Assembly (NCBI GenBank): GCA_937906945.1
Contig: CALCUE010000010.1
Span: 1 to 63,331, forward strand
Direction: 5' to 3'
Origin: an uncultured Clostridia bacterium
Lineage (GTDB): Bacteria > Bacillota > Clostridia > Oscillospirales > Ruminococcaceae
DNA length: 63,331 nt
The translations under genes and the position numbers were made by a program. This document shows, piece after piece, positions 6,468-13,926 of the stretch (positions within the stretch are counted from its first letter, which is position 1; each line of letters opens with the position of its first letter). Below the pieces are notes generated by a model. It had not been told where the DNA came from. It ran no database searches and was given only the letters and a program-made list of their open reading frames with translations.

Positions 6468-8417
6468 GTGGAAAAAACTCCGTTTGCCGTAGAGCCCACC
6501 CAGGAGGCCTACGACGAAAACCAGATCCAGGTCCTCGAAGGACTGGAAGCCGTCCGGAAGAGACCGGGTATGTACATCGGTTCCACCGGAGCCAAGGGCC
6601 TGCACCATCTTGTCTATGAGATCGTCGATAACGCCATCGACGAGGCGCTGGCCGGTTACTGCACCGACATCGAAGTCGAGCTCAAGAAAGGAAACCTGGT
6701 CGAAGTCCGCGACAACGGTCGTGGCATCCCTGTCGGCATTCAGCCGAAACTGGGGATCCCGGCGGTGACGGTGGTCTTTACCGTCCTTCACGCCGGCGGT
6801 AAGTTCGGCGGATCCGGCTATAAGGTCTCCGGCGGTCTGCACGGCGTCGGCGCTTCCGTCGTCAACGCCCTGTCCGAATGGCTCGTCGTCGAAGTCAAGG
6901 ACGGCGAACATATCTATCGCCAGAAATTCAATCGGGGCATCCCGGACGGCGACTTGACCATTGTCGGTGACACCACCGAAAAGGGCACCACCGTTCTTTG
7001 GAAGGCGGACGACCAGATTTTCGAGACGCTGGAATACGACTATGACATCCTTTGCAACCGGCTTCGGGAGCAGGCGTTCCTCAACGCCGGCGTCAAGATC
7101 ATCTTCTCTGACAGCCGGGACGACGAGAACCCCCGCACCGAGACCCTTCACTACGAAGGCGGCGTCAAGAGCTTCGTGGAGTACATCCATAAGAAAAAAG
7201 GTCTCGAGGTCGTTCACCCGGAAGTCCTTTACTTCAATGCCCGGAACGGCGATTCCACCGTGGAAGTCGCCATGCAGTATAACGACAGCTACAACGAGCT
7301 GCTTTTGAGCTTCGCCAACAACATCCACACCGTCGATGGCGGTATGCACGAGACCGGCTTCAAAAACGCCCTGACCCGTGTTTTCAACGACTACGGACGG
7401 GAGCACAAGATCCTCAAGGACGGCGACAAGAACCTTTCCGGCGAGGACGTGCGGGAAGGTTTGACGGCGGTCGTTTCCGTCAAGCTCACCAACGCGGAGT
7501 TCGAGGGACAGACCAAAACGAAGCTCGGCAACACCGAGATGCGCACCATGGTGGACGCCATGCTCTACGAAAAACTCAAGACCTATTTTGAGGAGAACCC
7601 CGCCGTCGCCAAGGCGATTTTTGAAAAGTCGTTGGGCGCCGCGAGAGCGAGAGAAGCCGCCCGCCGTGCTCGTGAAACCGCAAGACGGAAATCGGTGCTC
7701 GAAAGCGCGTCCCTTCCGGGTAAACTGGCCGACTGTTCCGACCGGGACAACGTCAAGACCGAAATTTACATCGTCGAGGGCGATTCCGCAGGCGGCTCCG
7801 CCAAAATGGGCCGTGACCGGACCTTCCAGGCGATCCTTCCTCTTTGGGGCAAGATGCTCAACGTCGAAAAAGCCCGGGTCGATAAAATTTATAACAACGA
7901 CAAGCTGACGCCGGTGGTGCTCGCGCTGGGCTGCGGAATCGGCGACGAACTGGATATCACGAAGCTCCGCTACGGCAAAGTCATCATCATGGCCGATGCC
8001 GATGTCGATGGCTCCCATATCCGCACCCTTCTGCTCACCTTCTTCTTCCGCTATATGCGGCCGCTGGTGGAGGAGGGACATATCTATATCGCCCAGCCGC
8101 CTCTTTATAAAATTCTTCGGGGCAAAAAGGTCCGCTACGCCTATTCCGATAAGGAACGGGACGACCTTATTGCCGAGATGAGCGAAAACGGCGCTCAGAA
8201 ATGCGACGTCCAGCGCTATAAAGGTCTTGGTGAGATGGACCCCGAACAGCTTTGGGAGACCACCATGGATCCGGAGCGCCGCATCATGCTCAAAGTGACG
8301 CTCGAGGACGCCGCCGCCGCTGACGAGGTCTTTACGATCCTTATGGGCGACAAAGTCGAGCCGCGCCGTGACTTTATCGAAACGAACGCCAAGTACGTTC
8401 AAAACCTTGACGTATAA
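6468..8417 (+). CDS. gyrB: DNA gyrase subunit B
   Basis: GyrB supplies the ATPase of gyrase, which introduces negative supercoils. The 649-residue protein has the GHKL ATPase motifs EIVDNAIDEA (51-60), DNGRGIP (82-88) and GGLHGVG (122-128). It also has the TOPRIM acidic motif EGDSAGGSA (from about residue 437) and DADVDGSH (about 509-516) for metal-dependent cleavage. The start is GTG with AGGAGG six bases upstream. Length is normal. Unlike most Bacillota, gyrA does not follow directly: a membrane-protein gene, repeats and a nuclease gene intervene. Confidence 0.98.
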   Translation: MEKTPFAVEPTQEAYDENQIQVLEGLEAVRKRPGMYIGSTGAKGLHHLVYEIVDNAIDEALAGYCTDIEVELKKGNLVEVRDNGRGIPVGIQPKLGIPAVTVVFTVLHAGGKFGGSGYKVSGGLHGVGASVVNALSEWLVVEVKDGEHIYRQKFNRGIPDGDLTIVGDTTEKGTTVLWKADDQIFETLEYDYDILCNRLREQAFLNAGVKIIFSDSRDDENPRTETLHYEGGVKSFVEYIHKKKGLEVVHPEVLYFNARNGDSTVEVAMQYNDSYNELLLSFANNIHTVDGGMHETGFKNALTRVFNDYGREHKILKDGDKNLSGEDVREGLTAVVSVKLTNAEFEGQTKTKLGNTEMRTMVDAMLYEKLKTYFEENPAVAKAIFEKSLGAARAREAARRARETARRKSVLESASLPGKLADCSDRDNVKTEIYIVEGDSAGGSAKMGRDRTFQAILPLWGKMLNVEKARVDKIYNNDKLTPVVLALGCGIGDELDITKLRYGKVIIMADADVDGSHIRTLLLTFFFRYMRPLVEEGHIYIAQPPLYKILRGKKVRYAYSDKERDDLIAEMSENGAQKCDVQRYKGLGEMDPEQLWETTMDPERRIMLKVTLEDAAAADEVFTILMGDKVEPRRDFIETNAKYVQNLDV

Positions 8418-8435
8418 AACGGAGGAAATAATACT

Positions 8436-9209
8436 ATGGGTTTATTCAGCAGAAAATCGAAGGAACCGAAAGAGATCGTTCGCATTGACGTAGCCGACAA
8501 CGGCGAGGCCAAATATTGCCTCACCCACCGCTTCACCCTCGAAAACTACCGGGAATATAACCTGGCGGTTTCCGCGCCGGCTATCGAGCGGGACAAAAAG
8601 GTCAAACGGATCCTCGGCCTTGTGATGGGCGTTATCGCCCTTGGCGGTCTTGTTCTCGGCGTCATCAATTTCATCCAGAAAGATATGGAGCTTATCGAGA
8701 AACACGGTATTCTGAGCCTTTTCAACTACGGCTCCTCCATGCTCCATTTCGCCATTTTCCTGATGGCGGGCTTTTTGTGCTACCACCTTCTGACCTTCTA
8801 TAACAAATTCGACAAGCGCCTTGAAAAGGCCACCGCCGAGTATTATAACAGCACCAAATACCTCAAAAACGACCTGACGCTGGCGGTTTACGAGACCGGC
8901 GTGCTCGAAAAAGCCATCGTCCGGGACGAGTTTTTCCAGTGGGAGCAGTTTGAGCGCTGCTGGGAGACGGAAAACATCGTCTATCTGCAGTTCACCCTCG
9001 CGAACCAGCTTTTCGTCTCGAAAGAGGCTCTGGCGGCAAACGGCATTGACAAGGACGAGTTCATGACCTTCTGCAGCGAACACATTGAGGAGGCAAGACG
9101 CCTTGCCGCCGAACGTGCCGAAGCGGAGGAAGCCGAGGAGGAAGCTGAGGAGGCCGAGTTCGAGGAAAACGAGCGCAAGATCAAAGAGCTGGAAGAAGAG
9201 GAAGAGTAA
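8436..9209 (+). CDS. Membrane protein with YcxB-like domain
   Basis: This 257-residue protein has two predicted transmembrane helices (about 60-80 and 97-117). They are followed by a domain whose sequence (YETGVLEKAIVRDEFFQW...YLQFTLANQLFVSKEAL) resembles the C-terminal domain of YcxB-like proteins. The tail is very acidic and Glu/Ala-rich (about 217-257) and probably helical. The gene starts 18 bases after gyrB behind GGAGG and may be co-transcribed with it. Function is unknown; the YcxB assignment is by pattern and moderate in certainty. Confidence 0.75.
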   Translation: MGLFSRKSKEPKEIVRIDVADNGEAKYCLTHRFTLENYREYNLAVSAPAIERDKKVKRILGLVMGVIALGGLVLGVINFIQKDMELIEKHGILSLFNYGSSMLHFAIFLMAGFLCYHLLTFYNKFDKRLEKATAEYYNSTKYLKNDLTLAVYETGVLEKAIVRDEFFQWEQFERCWETENIVYLQFTLANQLFVSKEALAANGIDKDEFMTFCSEHIEEARRLAAERAEAEEAEEEAEEAEFEENERKIKELEEEEE

Positions 9210-9212
9210 AAG

Positions 9213-9506
9213 GGAATTTACCCTATCTTGGCCCCCTTGTCAAAGAGCAAAGCCTGCGAGCGCCGCCTGTGGCGGATGCAGCGAGCAGGGTTTGGCGCCG
9301 CGGTCGAAAAACGCGAGGAAGAGTGCGAAGCACCCGATGCGTTTTTCGGGTACCGCAAGAGTTTGCTGTCACCGAAGGTGACTGGGAGATTTACCCTATC
9401 TTGGCCCCCTTGTCAAAGGGGGCAGTCACCGAAGGTGACTGGGGAATTTACCCTATCTTGGCCCCCTTGTCAAAGGGGGCTGTCACCGAAGGTGACTGGG
9501 GGATTC
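9213..9506. repeat. Tandem CTTGGCCCCC repeat array before the DUF559 gene
   Basis: The basic unit is ATTTACCCTATCTTGGCCCC...AAAGGGGGC followed by the hairpin GTCACC-GAA-GGTGAC. Two complete tandem units have a 57-base period (9388-9444 and 9445-9503). The first, at 9215, is interrupted by a 144-base module. No gene is present in 9210-9510. The last unit forms the left inverted repeat of the DUF559 element. Confidence 0.8.
9227..9370. repeat. 144-base nested-hairpin module, copy A
   Basis: The module starts CTTGGCCCCCTTGTCAAAGA and ends TTTGCTGTC. It holds nested complementary segments: CCGCC-TGT-GGCGG, CGAAAAACGC pairing with GCGTTTTTCG, and an inner GTGC-GAA-GCAC. It is collinear with 12611-12754 with six substitutions. 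The two copies flank DUF559 and gyrA. Confidence 0.85.
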
Positions 9507-9963
9507 TATTATGAATTTCAGACATAATCCGAAATTAACGGACCGGGCAAAAGAATTACGGAAAAATATGACGGAAGAAGAAAAAAAGCTTTGGTACCGT
9601 TTTTTAAGGGACTACCCGATCCGTTTTTTAAGGCAAAAAGTTGTTGACGATTTTATTGTTGACTTTTACTGTCGAAAAGCGAATCTTGTTATAGAATTAG
9701 ATGGTTCACAGCATTACAATCACGAAGGTTTGGAATCTGACCGAAACCGGACAGAATTATTACAAAAGAGAGGTTTAACGGTCATTCATATTCCAAATAC
9801 GGAAATACAAAACAATTTTGAGGGAATATGTTCCTATATTGATGAAAGAGTAAAAACCGTTTTGCGGGATATTTCTTAGTTATAATTTATTAGGAAAGGG
9901 AATCCCCCAGTCTTTTTGGGCCAAAGGCCCAAAAATCCAGCCCCCTTTGACAAGGGGGCCAAG
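9457..9963. mobile_element. Candidate element: DUF559 nuclease gene within inverted repeats
   Basis: The left end (9457-9506) and right end (9900-9963) are inverted copies. Arms of 25 bases (CTTGGCCCCC...GGGGGCT) and 13 bases (GACTGGGGGATTC) are identical, but the hairpin between the arms is different: a 6-base stem on the left and a 10-base TTTTTGGGCC stem on the right. The unit encloses only the DUF559 gene. No target-site duplication was identified. Mobility is an inference from the architecture. Confidence 0.45.
9511..9879 (+). CDS. DUF559 endonuclease-like protein (PD-(D/E)XK, Vsr-like)
   Basis: The 122-residue protein has the full DUF559 pattern: RAKELRKNMTEEEKKLWYRF, then FLRQKVVDDFIVDFYCRK with the catalytic Asp, VIELDGSQHY with the second acidic residue, and a C-terminal GLTVIHIPNTEI. 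The family belongs to the PD-(D/E)XK/Vsr-like nuclease fold; no cellular role is established. The ATG lies just after a repeat unit, and an inverted copy of that unit follows the stop. Base composition is AT-richer than gyrB and gyrA on either side, suggesting a different origin. Confidence 0.9.
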   Translation: MNFRHNPKLTDRAKELRKNMTEEEKKLWYRFLRDYPIRFLRQKVVDDFIVDFYCRKANLVIELDGSQHYNHEGLESDRNRTELLQKRGLTVIHIPNTEIQNNFEGICSYIDERVKTVLRDIS

Positions 9964-10002
9964 AAGCTGATTTACGTAATTTAATGAACGGAGGAAACCG
10001 TT

Positions 10003-12549
10003 TTGGACGAAAACGAAATTTACAAGGACGGCGAGTTTGCCGAAATGGATCTGACGGACGATCTGCCCCAATCCAAGCTCATCGAGGTCGATATCGAGCG
10101 GGAAATGAAAAAATCCTTCCTGGATTATTCCATGTCCGTTATCGTGTCCCGCGCGCTGCCGGACGTTCGTGACGGACTGAAGCCCGTCCACCGCCGGATC
10201 CTTTACACCATGTATGAAAACGGGCTGGAACCGACCAAGCCCTACCGCAAATGCGCCGACACCGTCGGCAACGTGCTGGGTAAATATCACCCCCACGGCG
10301 ACGCTTCGGTCTATGACGCCATGGTCCGTCTGGCGCAGGATTTCTCCATGAGAGCGCCTTTGGTTGATGGTCACGGAAACTTCGGTTCCATCGACGGCGA
10401 CCCGCCGGCCGCCTACCGTTACACCGAAAGCCGCATGAGCCGAATGTCCCTTAAAATGCTGACGGACATCGACAAAGAGACCGTCGATTTCATGCCGAAC
10501 TATGACGACCGCCTCAAAGAGCCGGTAGTCCTGCCGTCCCGGTATCCGAACCTTCTGGTCAACGGTTCCGTCGGTATCGCCGTCGGTATGGCGACCAACA
10601 TTCCGCCCCACAACCTTCGGGAGACCACCGAGGCGGTCTGCTGCCTCATCGACAACCCCGACGCCACGCTGGAACAGCTGATGGAGCACATCCAGGGACC
10701 GGATTTCCCCACCGGCGGCATCATCATGGGACGATCTGCCATTCGTGCCGCTTACGCCACCGGACGGGCGAAGATCACCCTTCGTTCCCGCACCGAAATT
10801 CAGGAGTGGAAAAACGACCGCTTCCGCATCGTTGTCACCGAGATCCCCTACATGGTCAACAAAGCCCGGCTTATTGAAAGCATCGCCGACCTTGTGAAAG
10901 AAAAACGGATCGAGGGAATTTCGGACCTTCGGGATGAATCGGACCGCAGCGGTCTTCGGATCGTTATCGAGCTCAAGCGCGAAGCCAACCCCCAGATCGT
11001 TCTGAACCAGCTTTTCTCCTATACTCAGCTGCAGGACACCGTCGGCGTCATCATGCTCGCTTTGGTGAACGGACAGCCGAAGGTGCTCACCCTCAAAGAG
11101 ATGCTCCAGTGCTACATTGACTTCCAGCGGGAAGTCATCGTGCGGCGCACCCGCTTTGACCTTAACAAGGCCAAAGAGCGGGCCCATATCCTCGAAGGAC
11201 TCAAAATCGCCCAGGACAACATCGACGAAGTCATCCACATCATCCGCACCGGTCGGGACGACAACGAGAACCGTCCCCGCCTGATGGAGCGCTTCGGTCT
11301 CGATGAAGCGCAGGCCAACGCCATTCTCGCCATGCGTCTCGGAAAACTTTCTTCCCTCGACCGGGAGAAACTGGAAAACGAATTGAACGAACTGCATAAG
11401 AAGATGGCCGAACTGGAAGCCATCCTCGGCGACATTCATCTGGTGGACGGCATCATCAAGACCGAACTTCGGGAGATCAGCGACAAATTCGGCGACGAGC
11501 GTCGCACCGCCATCGAGACCATCGGCGGCGAAATGGATATCGAGGACCTTATTCCCGTGGAAGACCGGGTCATCACCCTCACCCACTTCGGCTACGTCAA
11601 GAGCCAGGCCGTTGACGCCTATAAAGCGCAGAAACGTGGCGGCAAGGGCATCAAAGGCATGAACCAGAGGGACGAGGACTTCGCGGAACAGCTTTTTGTC
11701 TCCTCCACCCACAATTTCATCTACTTCTTTACCGACCTCGGCAAAGTGTATAAGATCAAAGGCTACGAAATTCCGGAGAGCCAGCGCACCGCGCGAGGCA
11801 CCAACATCGTCAACCTCCTGCCTCTTTCCCAGGATGAGAAAGTCACCGCCGTCATCGGCGGCGAAAGCTCCATCGACATGGAGAACGCCTATCTCGTCAT
11901 GGTCACGAAAAACGGCGTCATCAAGCGCACGAAGCTTTCCGCTTACCAGAACGTCCGCAAGAGCGGGCTTTTCGCCATCAACCTCGACGAGGGCGACGAG
12001 CTTCGCTGGGTGCGCCTGACCGGTGGCGAGGACGAACTGATCGTTGCCACGAAAAACGGCATGAGCATCCGCTTTAACGAGAACGACGCCCGGGAGATCG
12101 GACGGACCGCCCGTGGCGTTAAAGCCATCGAGCTTGCCGAAGGCGACGAAGTCATCGGCATGGAGATCGTCACCGCCGGCATGAAACTGCTGACGGTCAG
12201 CGAATCCGGCCAGGGACGCCGCACCGAGTTCGACGATTACCGGATCCAGAACCGTGGCGGCAAGGGCATCCAGAACTATAAGAACGGCGCCGTTGCCGGC
12301 ATCAAAGCCGTTTTGGACGACGACGACGTCATCCTCATCAGCTCCGACGGCATTATCATCCGGATGAACGTCGGCGAGATCAACGTGCAGTCCCGGTACG
12401 CCGGCGGCGTTCGGGTCATGCGGATCCCGGAGGACAGCCGGGTGGTGACTTTGGCGGTCGCGCCGAGAAGCGACGGCGAGGAAGGTTCCGAAGAGGGGAC
12501 TTCCGGGGAAGCCGAAGGCACCGAGACCGAAACGACGGTTGAGGAATAA
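10003..12549 (+). CDS. gyrA: DNA gyrase subunit A
   Basis: GyrA carries the DNA-cleaving tyrosine of gyrase. In this 848-residue protein the catalytic Tyr is Y140 (AAYRYTES). The quinolone region reads HPHGDASVYD (96-105), so the residue equivalent to E. coli Ser83 is Ala101 while Asp87 is conserved (D105). The C-terminal wrapping domain has a GyrA-box (QKRGGKGIKG) and a second related motif (QNRGGKGIQ). The start is TTG with GGAGG eight bases upstream; no ATG fits better. The C-terminus is acidic and Glu/Thr-rich. A strong terminator follows. Confidence 0.98.
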   Translation: MDENEIYKDGEFAEMDLTDDLPQSKLIEVDIEREMKKSFLDYSMSVIVSRALPDVRDGLKPVHRRILYTMYENGLEPTKPYRKCADTVGNVLGKYHPHGDASVYDAMVRLAQDFSMRAPLVDGHGNFGSIDGDPPAAYRYTESRMSRMSLKMLTDIDKETVDFMPNYDDRLKEPVVLPSRYPNLLVNGSVGIAVGMATNIPPHNLRETTEAVCCLIDNPDATLEQLMEHIQGPDFPTGGIIMGRSAIRAAYATGRAKITLRSRTEIQEWKNDRFRIVVTEIPYMVNKARLIESIADLVKEKRIEGISDLRDESDRSGLRIVIELKREANPQIVLNQLFSYTQLQDTVGVIMLALVNGQPKVLTLKEMLQCYIDFQREVIVRRTRFDLNKAKERAHILEGLKIAQDNIDEVIHIIRTGRDDNENRPRLMERFGLDEAQANAILAMRLGKLSSLDREKLENELNELHKKMAELEAILGDIHLVDGIIKTELREISDKFGDERRTAIETIGGEMDIEDLIPVEDRVITLTHFGYVKSQAVDAYKAQKRGGKGIKGMNQRDEDFAEQLFVSSTHNFIYFFTDLGKVYKIKGYEIPESQRTARGTNIVNLLPLSQDEKVTAVIGGESSIDMENAYLVMVTKNGVIKRTKLSAYQNVRKSGLFAINLDEGDELRWVRLTGGEDELIVATKNGMSIRFNENDAREIGRTARGVKAIELAEGDEVIGMEIVTAGMKLLTVSESGQGRRTEFDDYRIQNRGGKGIQNYKNGAVAGIKAVLDDDDVILISSDGIIIRMNVGEINVQSRYAGGVRVMRIPEDSRVVTLAVAPRSDGEEGSEEGTSGEAEGTETETTVEE

Positions 12550-12566
12550 TTCTTAATAAGGAATAA

Positions 12567-12596
12567 AAAAAGCCCTGCGCAAGCAGGGCTTTTTTG
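12567..12596 (+). terminator. Intrinsic terminator of gyrA
   Basis: AGCCCTGC-GCAA-GCAGGGCT forms an 8-base perfect stem with a GNRA-type loop, followed by six T residues. Confidence 0.9.
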
Positions 12597-12610
12597 GTGG
12601 GAAAACCATT

Positions 12611-12925
12611 CTTGGCCCCCTTGTTAAAGAGCAAAGCCTGCGAGCGCCGCCAGTGGCGGATTCAGCGAGCAGGGTTTGGCGCCGCGGTCGAAAAACGCGA
12701 GGAAAAGTGCGAAGCACCCGACGCGTTTTTCGGATACCGCAAGAGTTTGCTGTCTTTTTTGCCTCTGGCAAAAAAGACTGGGGGATTCCTTCTATAGAAT
12801 CCCCTCGCCACTTCGTGGCCCTCGTCTCGCCTGCGGGCTCGGTCACGGCGCGGCTCTGACCGTCCACCGGACGCTCATTCACTACCGCGCCGAGCGCTTC
12901 GCGCTTCCTTTAACAAGGGGCGTAA
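12611..12925. repeat. 144-base module copy B and further hairpin repeats
   Basis: Positions 12611-12754 repeat the 9227-9370 module with six substitutions. It is followed by a different hairpin, GTCTTTTTTGCC-TCT-GGCAAAAAAGAC, where copy A has GTCACC-GAA-GGTGAC, and then the shared arm TGGGGGATTC. The rest (to 12925) strings together short perfect hairpins: CCAC-TTC-GTGG, CGTCC-ACC-GGACG and GCGC-TTC-GCGC. No coding sequence is evident between the gyrA terminator and cysE. Confidence 0.8.
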
Positions 12926-12931
12926 GACGGA

Positions 12932-13573
12932 TTATTTTTCCTTCTGCAAAAGCTCCTCGAGCTCTTTTTCCATGCGCTCGTTTTCGACGCGCAGGCGGCA
13001 AAGCTCCTGGGCGACCGGGTCGGGGATGTGGATATGGTCCAGTTCCTCCAGTTTTTTGCCGTTGAGGCGGACGATTCGGGCCGGAACGCCGACGGCGGTG
13101 GCTCCGGCGGGAATTTCGCTCAAAACGACGGCGTTGGCGGCGATTTTGGCGCCGTCGCCGACGGTGAACGGTCCCAAGACCTTGGCGCCGCAGCCGACGG
13201 TCACGTTGTTCCCGAGGGTGGGGTGGCGCTTGCCGGTGTGTTTACCGGTGCCGCCGAGGGTGACGCCCTGATAGATGGTGCAGCCGTCGCCGACAATGGC
13301 GGTTTCGCCGATGACAACGCCGGCGCCGTGGTCGATCAGGATCCCTTCGCCGAGAACGGCGGCGGGATGGATCTCGATGCCGGTGGCATGGCGGGCCATC
13401 TGGGAAAGAGCCCGCCCAAGAAAGTGACAGCCGTGGTGCCAGAGCCAGAAGGCGATCCGATGCCAGAAAAGAGCGTGGACACTGGGATAGAGAAGAAAAA
13501 TGGCCAGAGAGCCCGGCGCCGCCGGGTCGCGGTCCTTGACCGCCTTGATGTCGGCTTTGATATGACGAAACAT
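12932..13573 (-). CDS. cysE: Serine O-acetyltransferase
   Basis: CysE makes O-acetylserine from serine and acetyl-CoA, the committed step of cysteine synthesis. The 213-residue protein has the N-terminal helical part (HALFWHRIAFWLW), then left-handed beta-helix hexapeptide repeats with family motifs GIEIHPAA, LIDHGAGVVIGET, TIYQGVTLGGTGK and RHPTLG. The C-terminal 30 residues are extended and charged, likely coiled coil. An AAAGGAGG site precedes the ATG. A cysteine-specific T-box leader lies directly upstream, which ties expression to tRNA-Cys charging and supports the call. No cysK is adjacent in this window. Confidence 0.96.
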   Translation of the reverse strand: MFRHIKADIKAVKDRDPAAPGSLAIFLLYPSVHALFWHRIAFWLWHHGCHFLGRALSQMARHATGIEIHPAAVLGEGILIDHGAGVVIGETAIVGDGCTIYQGVTLGGTGKHTGKRHPTLGNNVTVGCGAKVLGPFTVGDGAKIAANAVVLSEIPAGATAVGVPARIVRLNGKKLEELDHIHIPDPVAQELCRLRVENERMEKELEELLQKEK

Positions 13574-13894
13574 GGGATAGACCTCCTTTTTTAGGAGAAA
13601 AAATAAAAGCCTCCGTCACAGCTAGGCTGTGACGGAGGCGGTTTTCATAAAAGGAAAATCGCGGTTCCACTCCGCTTTATCACTCGAAGGGTTCAATAAA
13701 ACCCCGACTCTTTAACGGCGGTCAGCCGCGGTCCGATACTGCCGGTGCTCAAAAAAAACACCGGGTTCCCGTTCCGTGCTCGTCGGGTGCATTTCGCCGT
13801 GCTCAAACCAAAAGGCTCGCAGCAATTGCCTTTCTCTCTGGTGCTTGAGGGGTTCGGTTACTTCTCCCAGTCATGGCATTTCGTTTATGGAAAA
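13574..13894 (-). promoter_or_regulatory. T-box riboswitch (cysteine-specific) in the cysE leader
   Basis: On the minus strand the leader carries the conserved T-box core GGAGTGGAACCGCG (complement of about 13657-13674), a Stem I with GAGAGAAAGG-type sequence, and a specifier loop reading GAAATGCACC. The TGC at 13789-13791 (complement), followed by A, is the predicted specifier, i.e. Cys. A strong terminator lies between the T-box and cysE. T-box RNAs bind uncharged tRNA through the specifier and the T-box bulge to favour the antiterminator, so low cysteine should switch cysE on. The specifier assignment is by inspection. Confidence 0.9.
13603..13639 (-). terminator. T-box regulatory terminator
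   Basis: The complementary arms GCCTCCGTCACAGC and GCTGTGACGGAGGC form a perfect 14-base stem with a three-base loop, followed on the minus strand by a T-rich run. Its position just after the T-box core fits the regulated terminator of the cysE leader. Confidence 0.9.
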
Positions 13895-13923
13895 ACTATA
13901 CCACAATCTTTTTCAAATTGCAA
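13895..13923 (-). promoter_or_regulatory. Promoter of the cysE T-box transcript
   Basis: Reading the minus strand: -35 TTGCAA (13918-13923), 17-base spacer, -10 TATAGT (13895-13900) with extended TG. It lies four bases beyond the end of the upstream carboxypeptidase gene. Confidence 0.7.
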
Positions 13924-13926
13924 GAT

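Noticed and set aside
6072..8402. Very long minus-strand open frame opposite gyrB
   Set aside because: It mirrors a GC-rich, strongly coding plus-strand gene, has no ribosome site or recognisable domain, and its far end runs through repeats; similar antisense frames lie opposite gyrA, the sensor kinase and other genes.
9213..9506. CRISPR array
   Set aside because: The 57-base units are tandem and nearly identical with no unique spacers, and no cas gene is present; the 52-base and 37-base arrays fail for the same reason.
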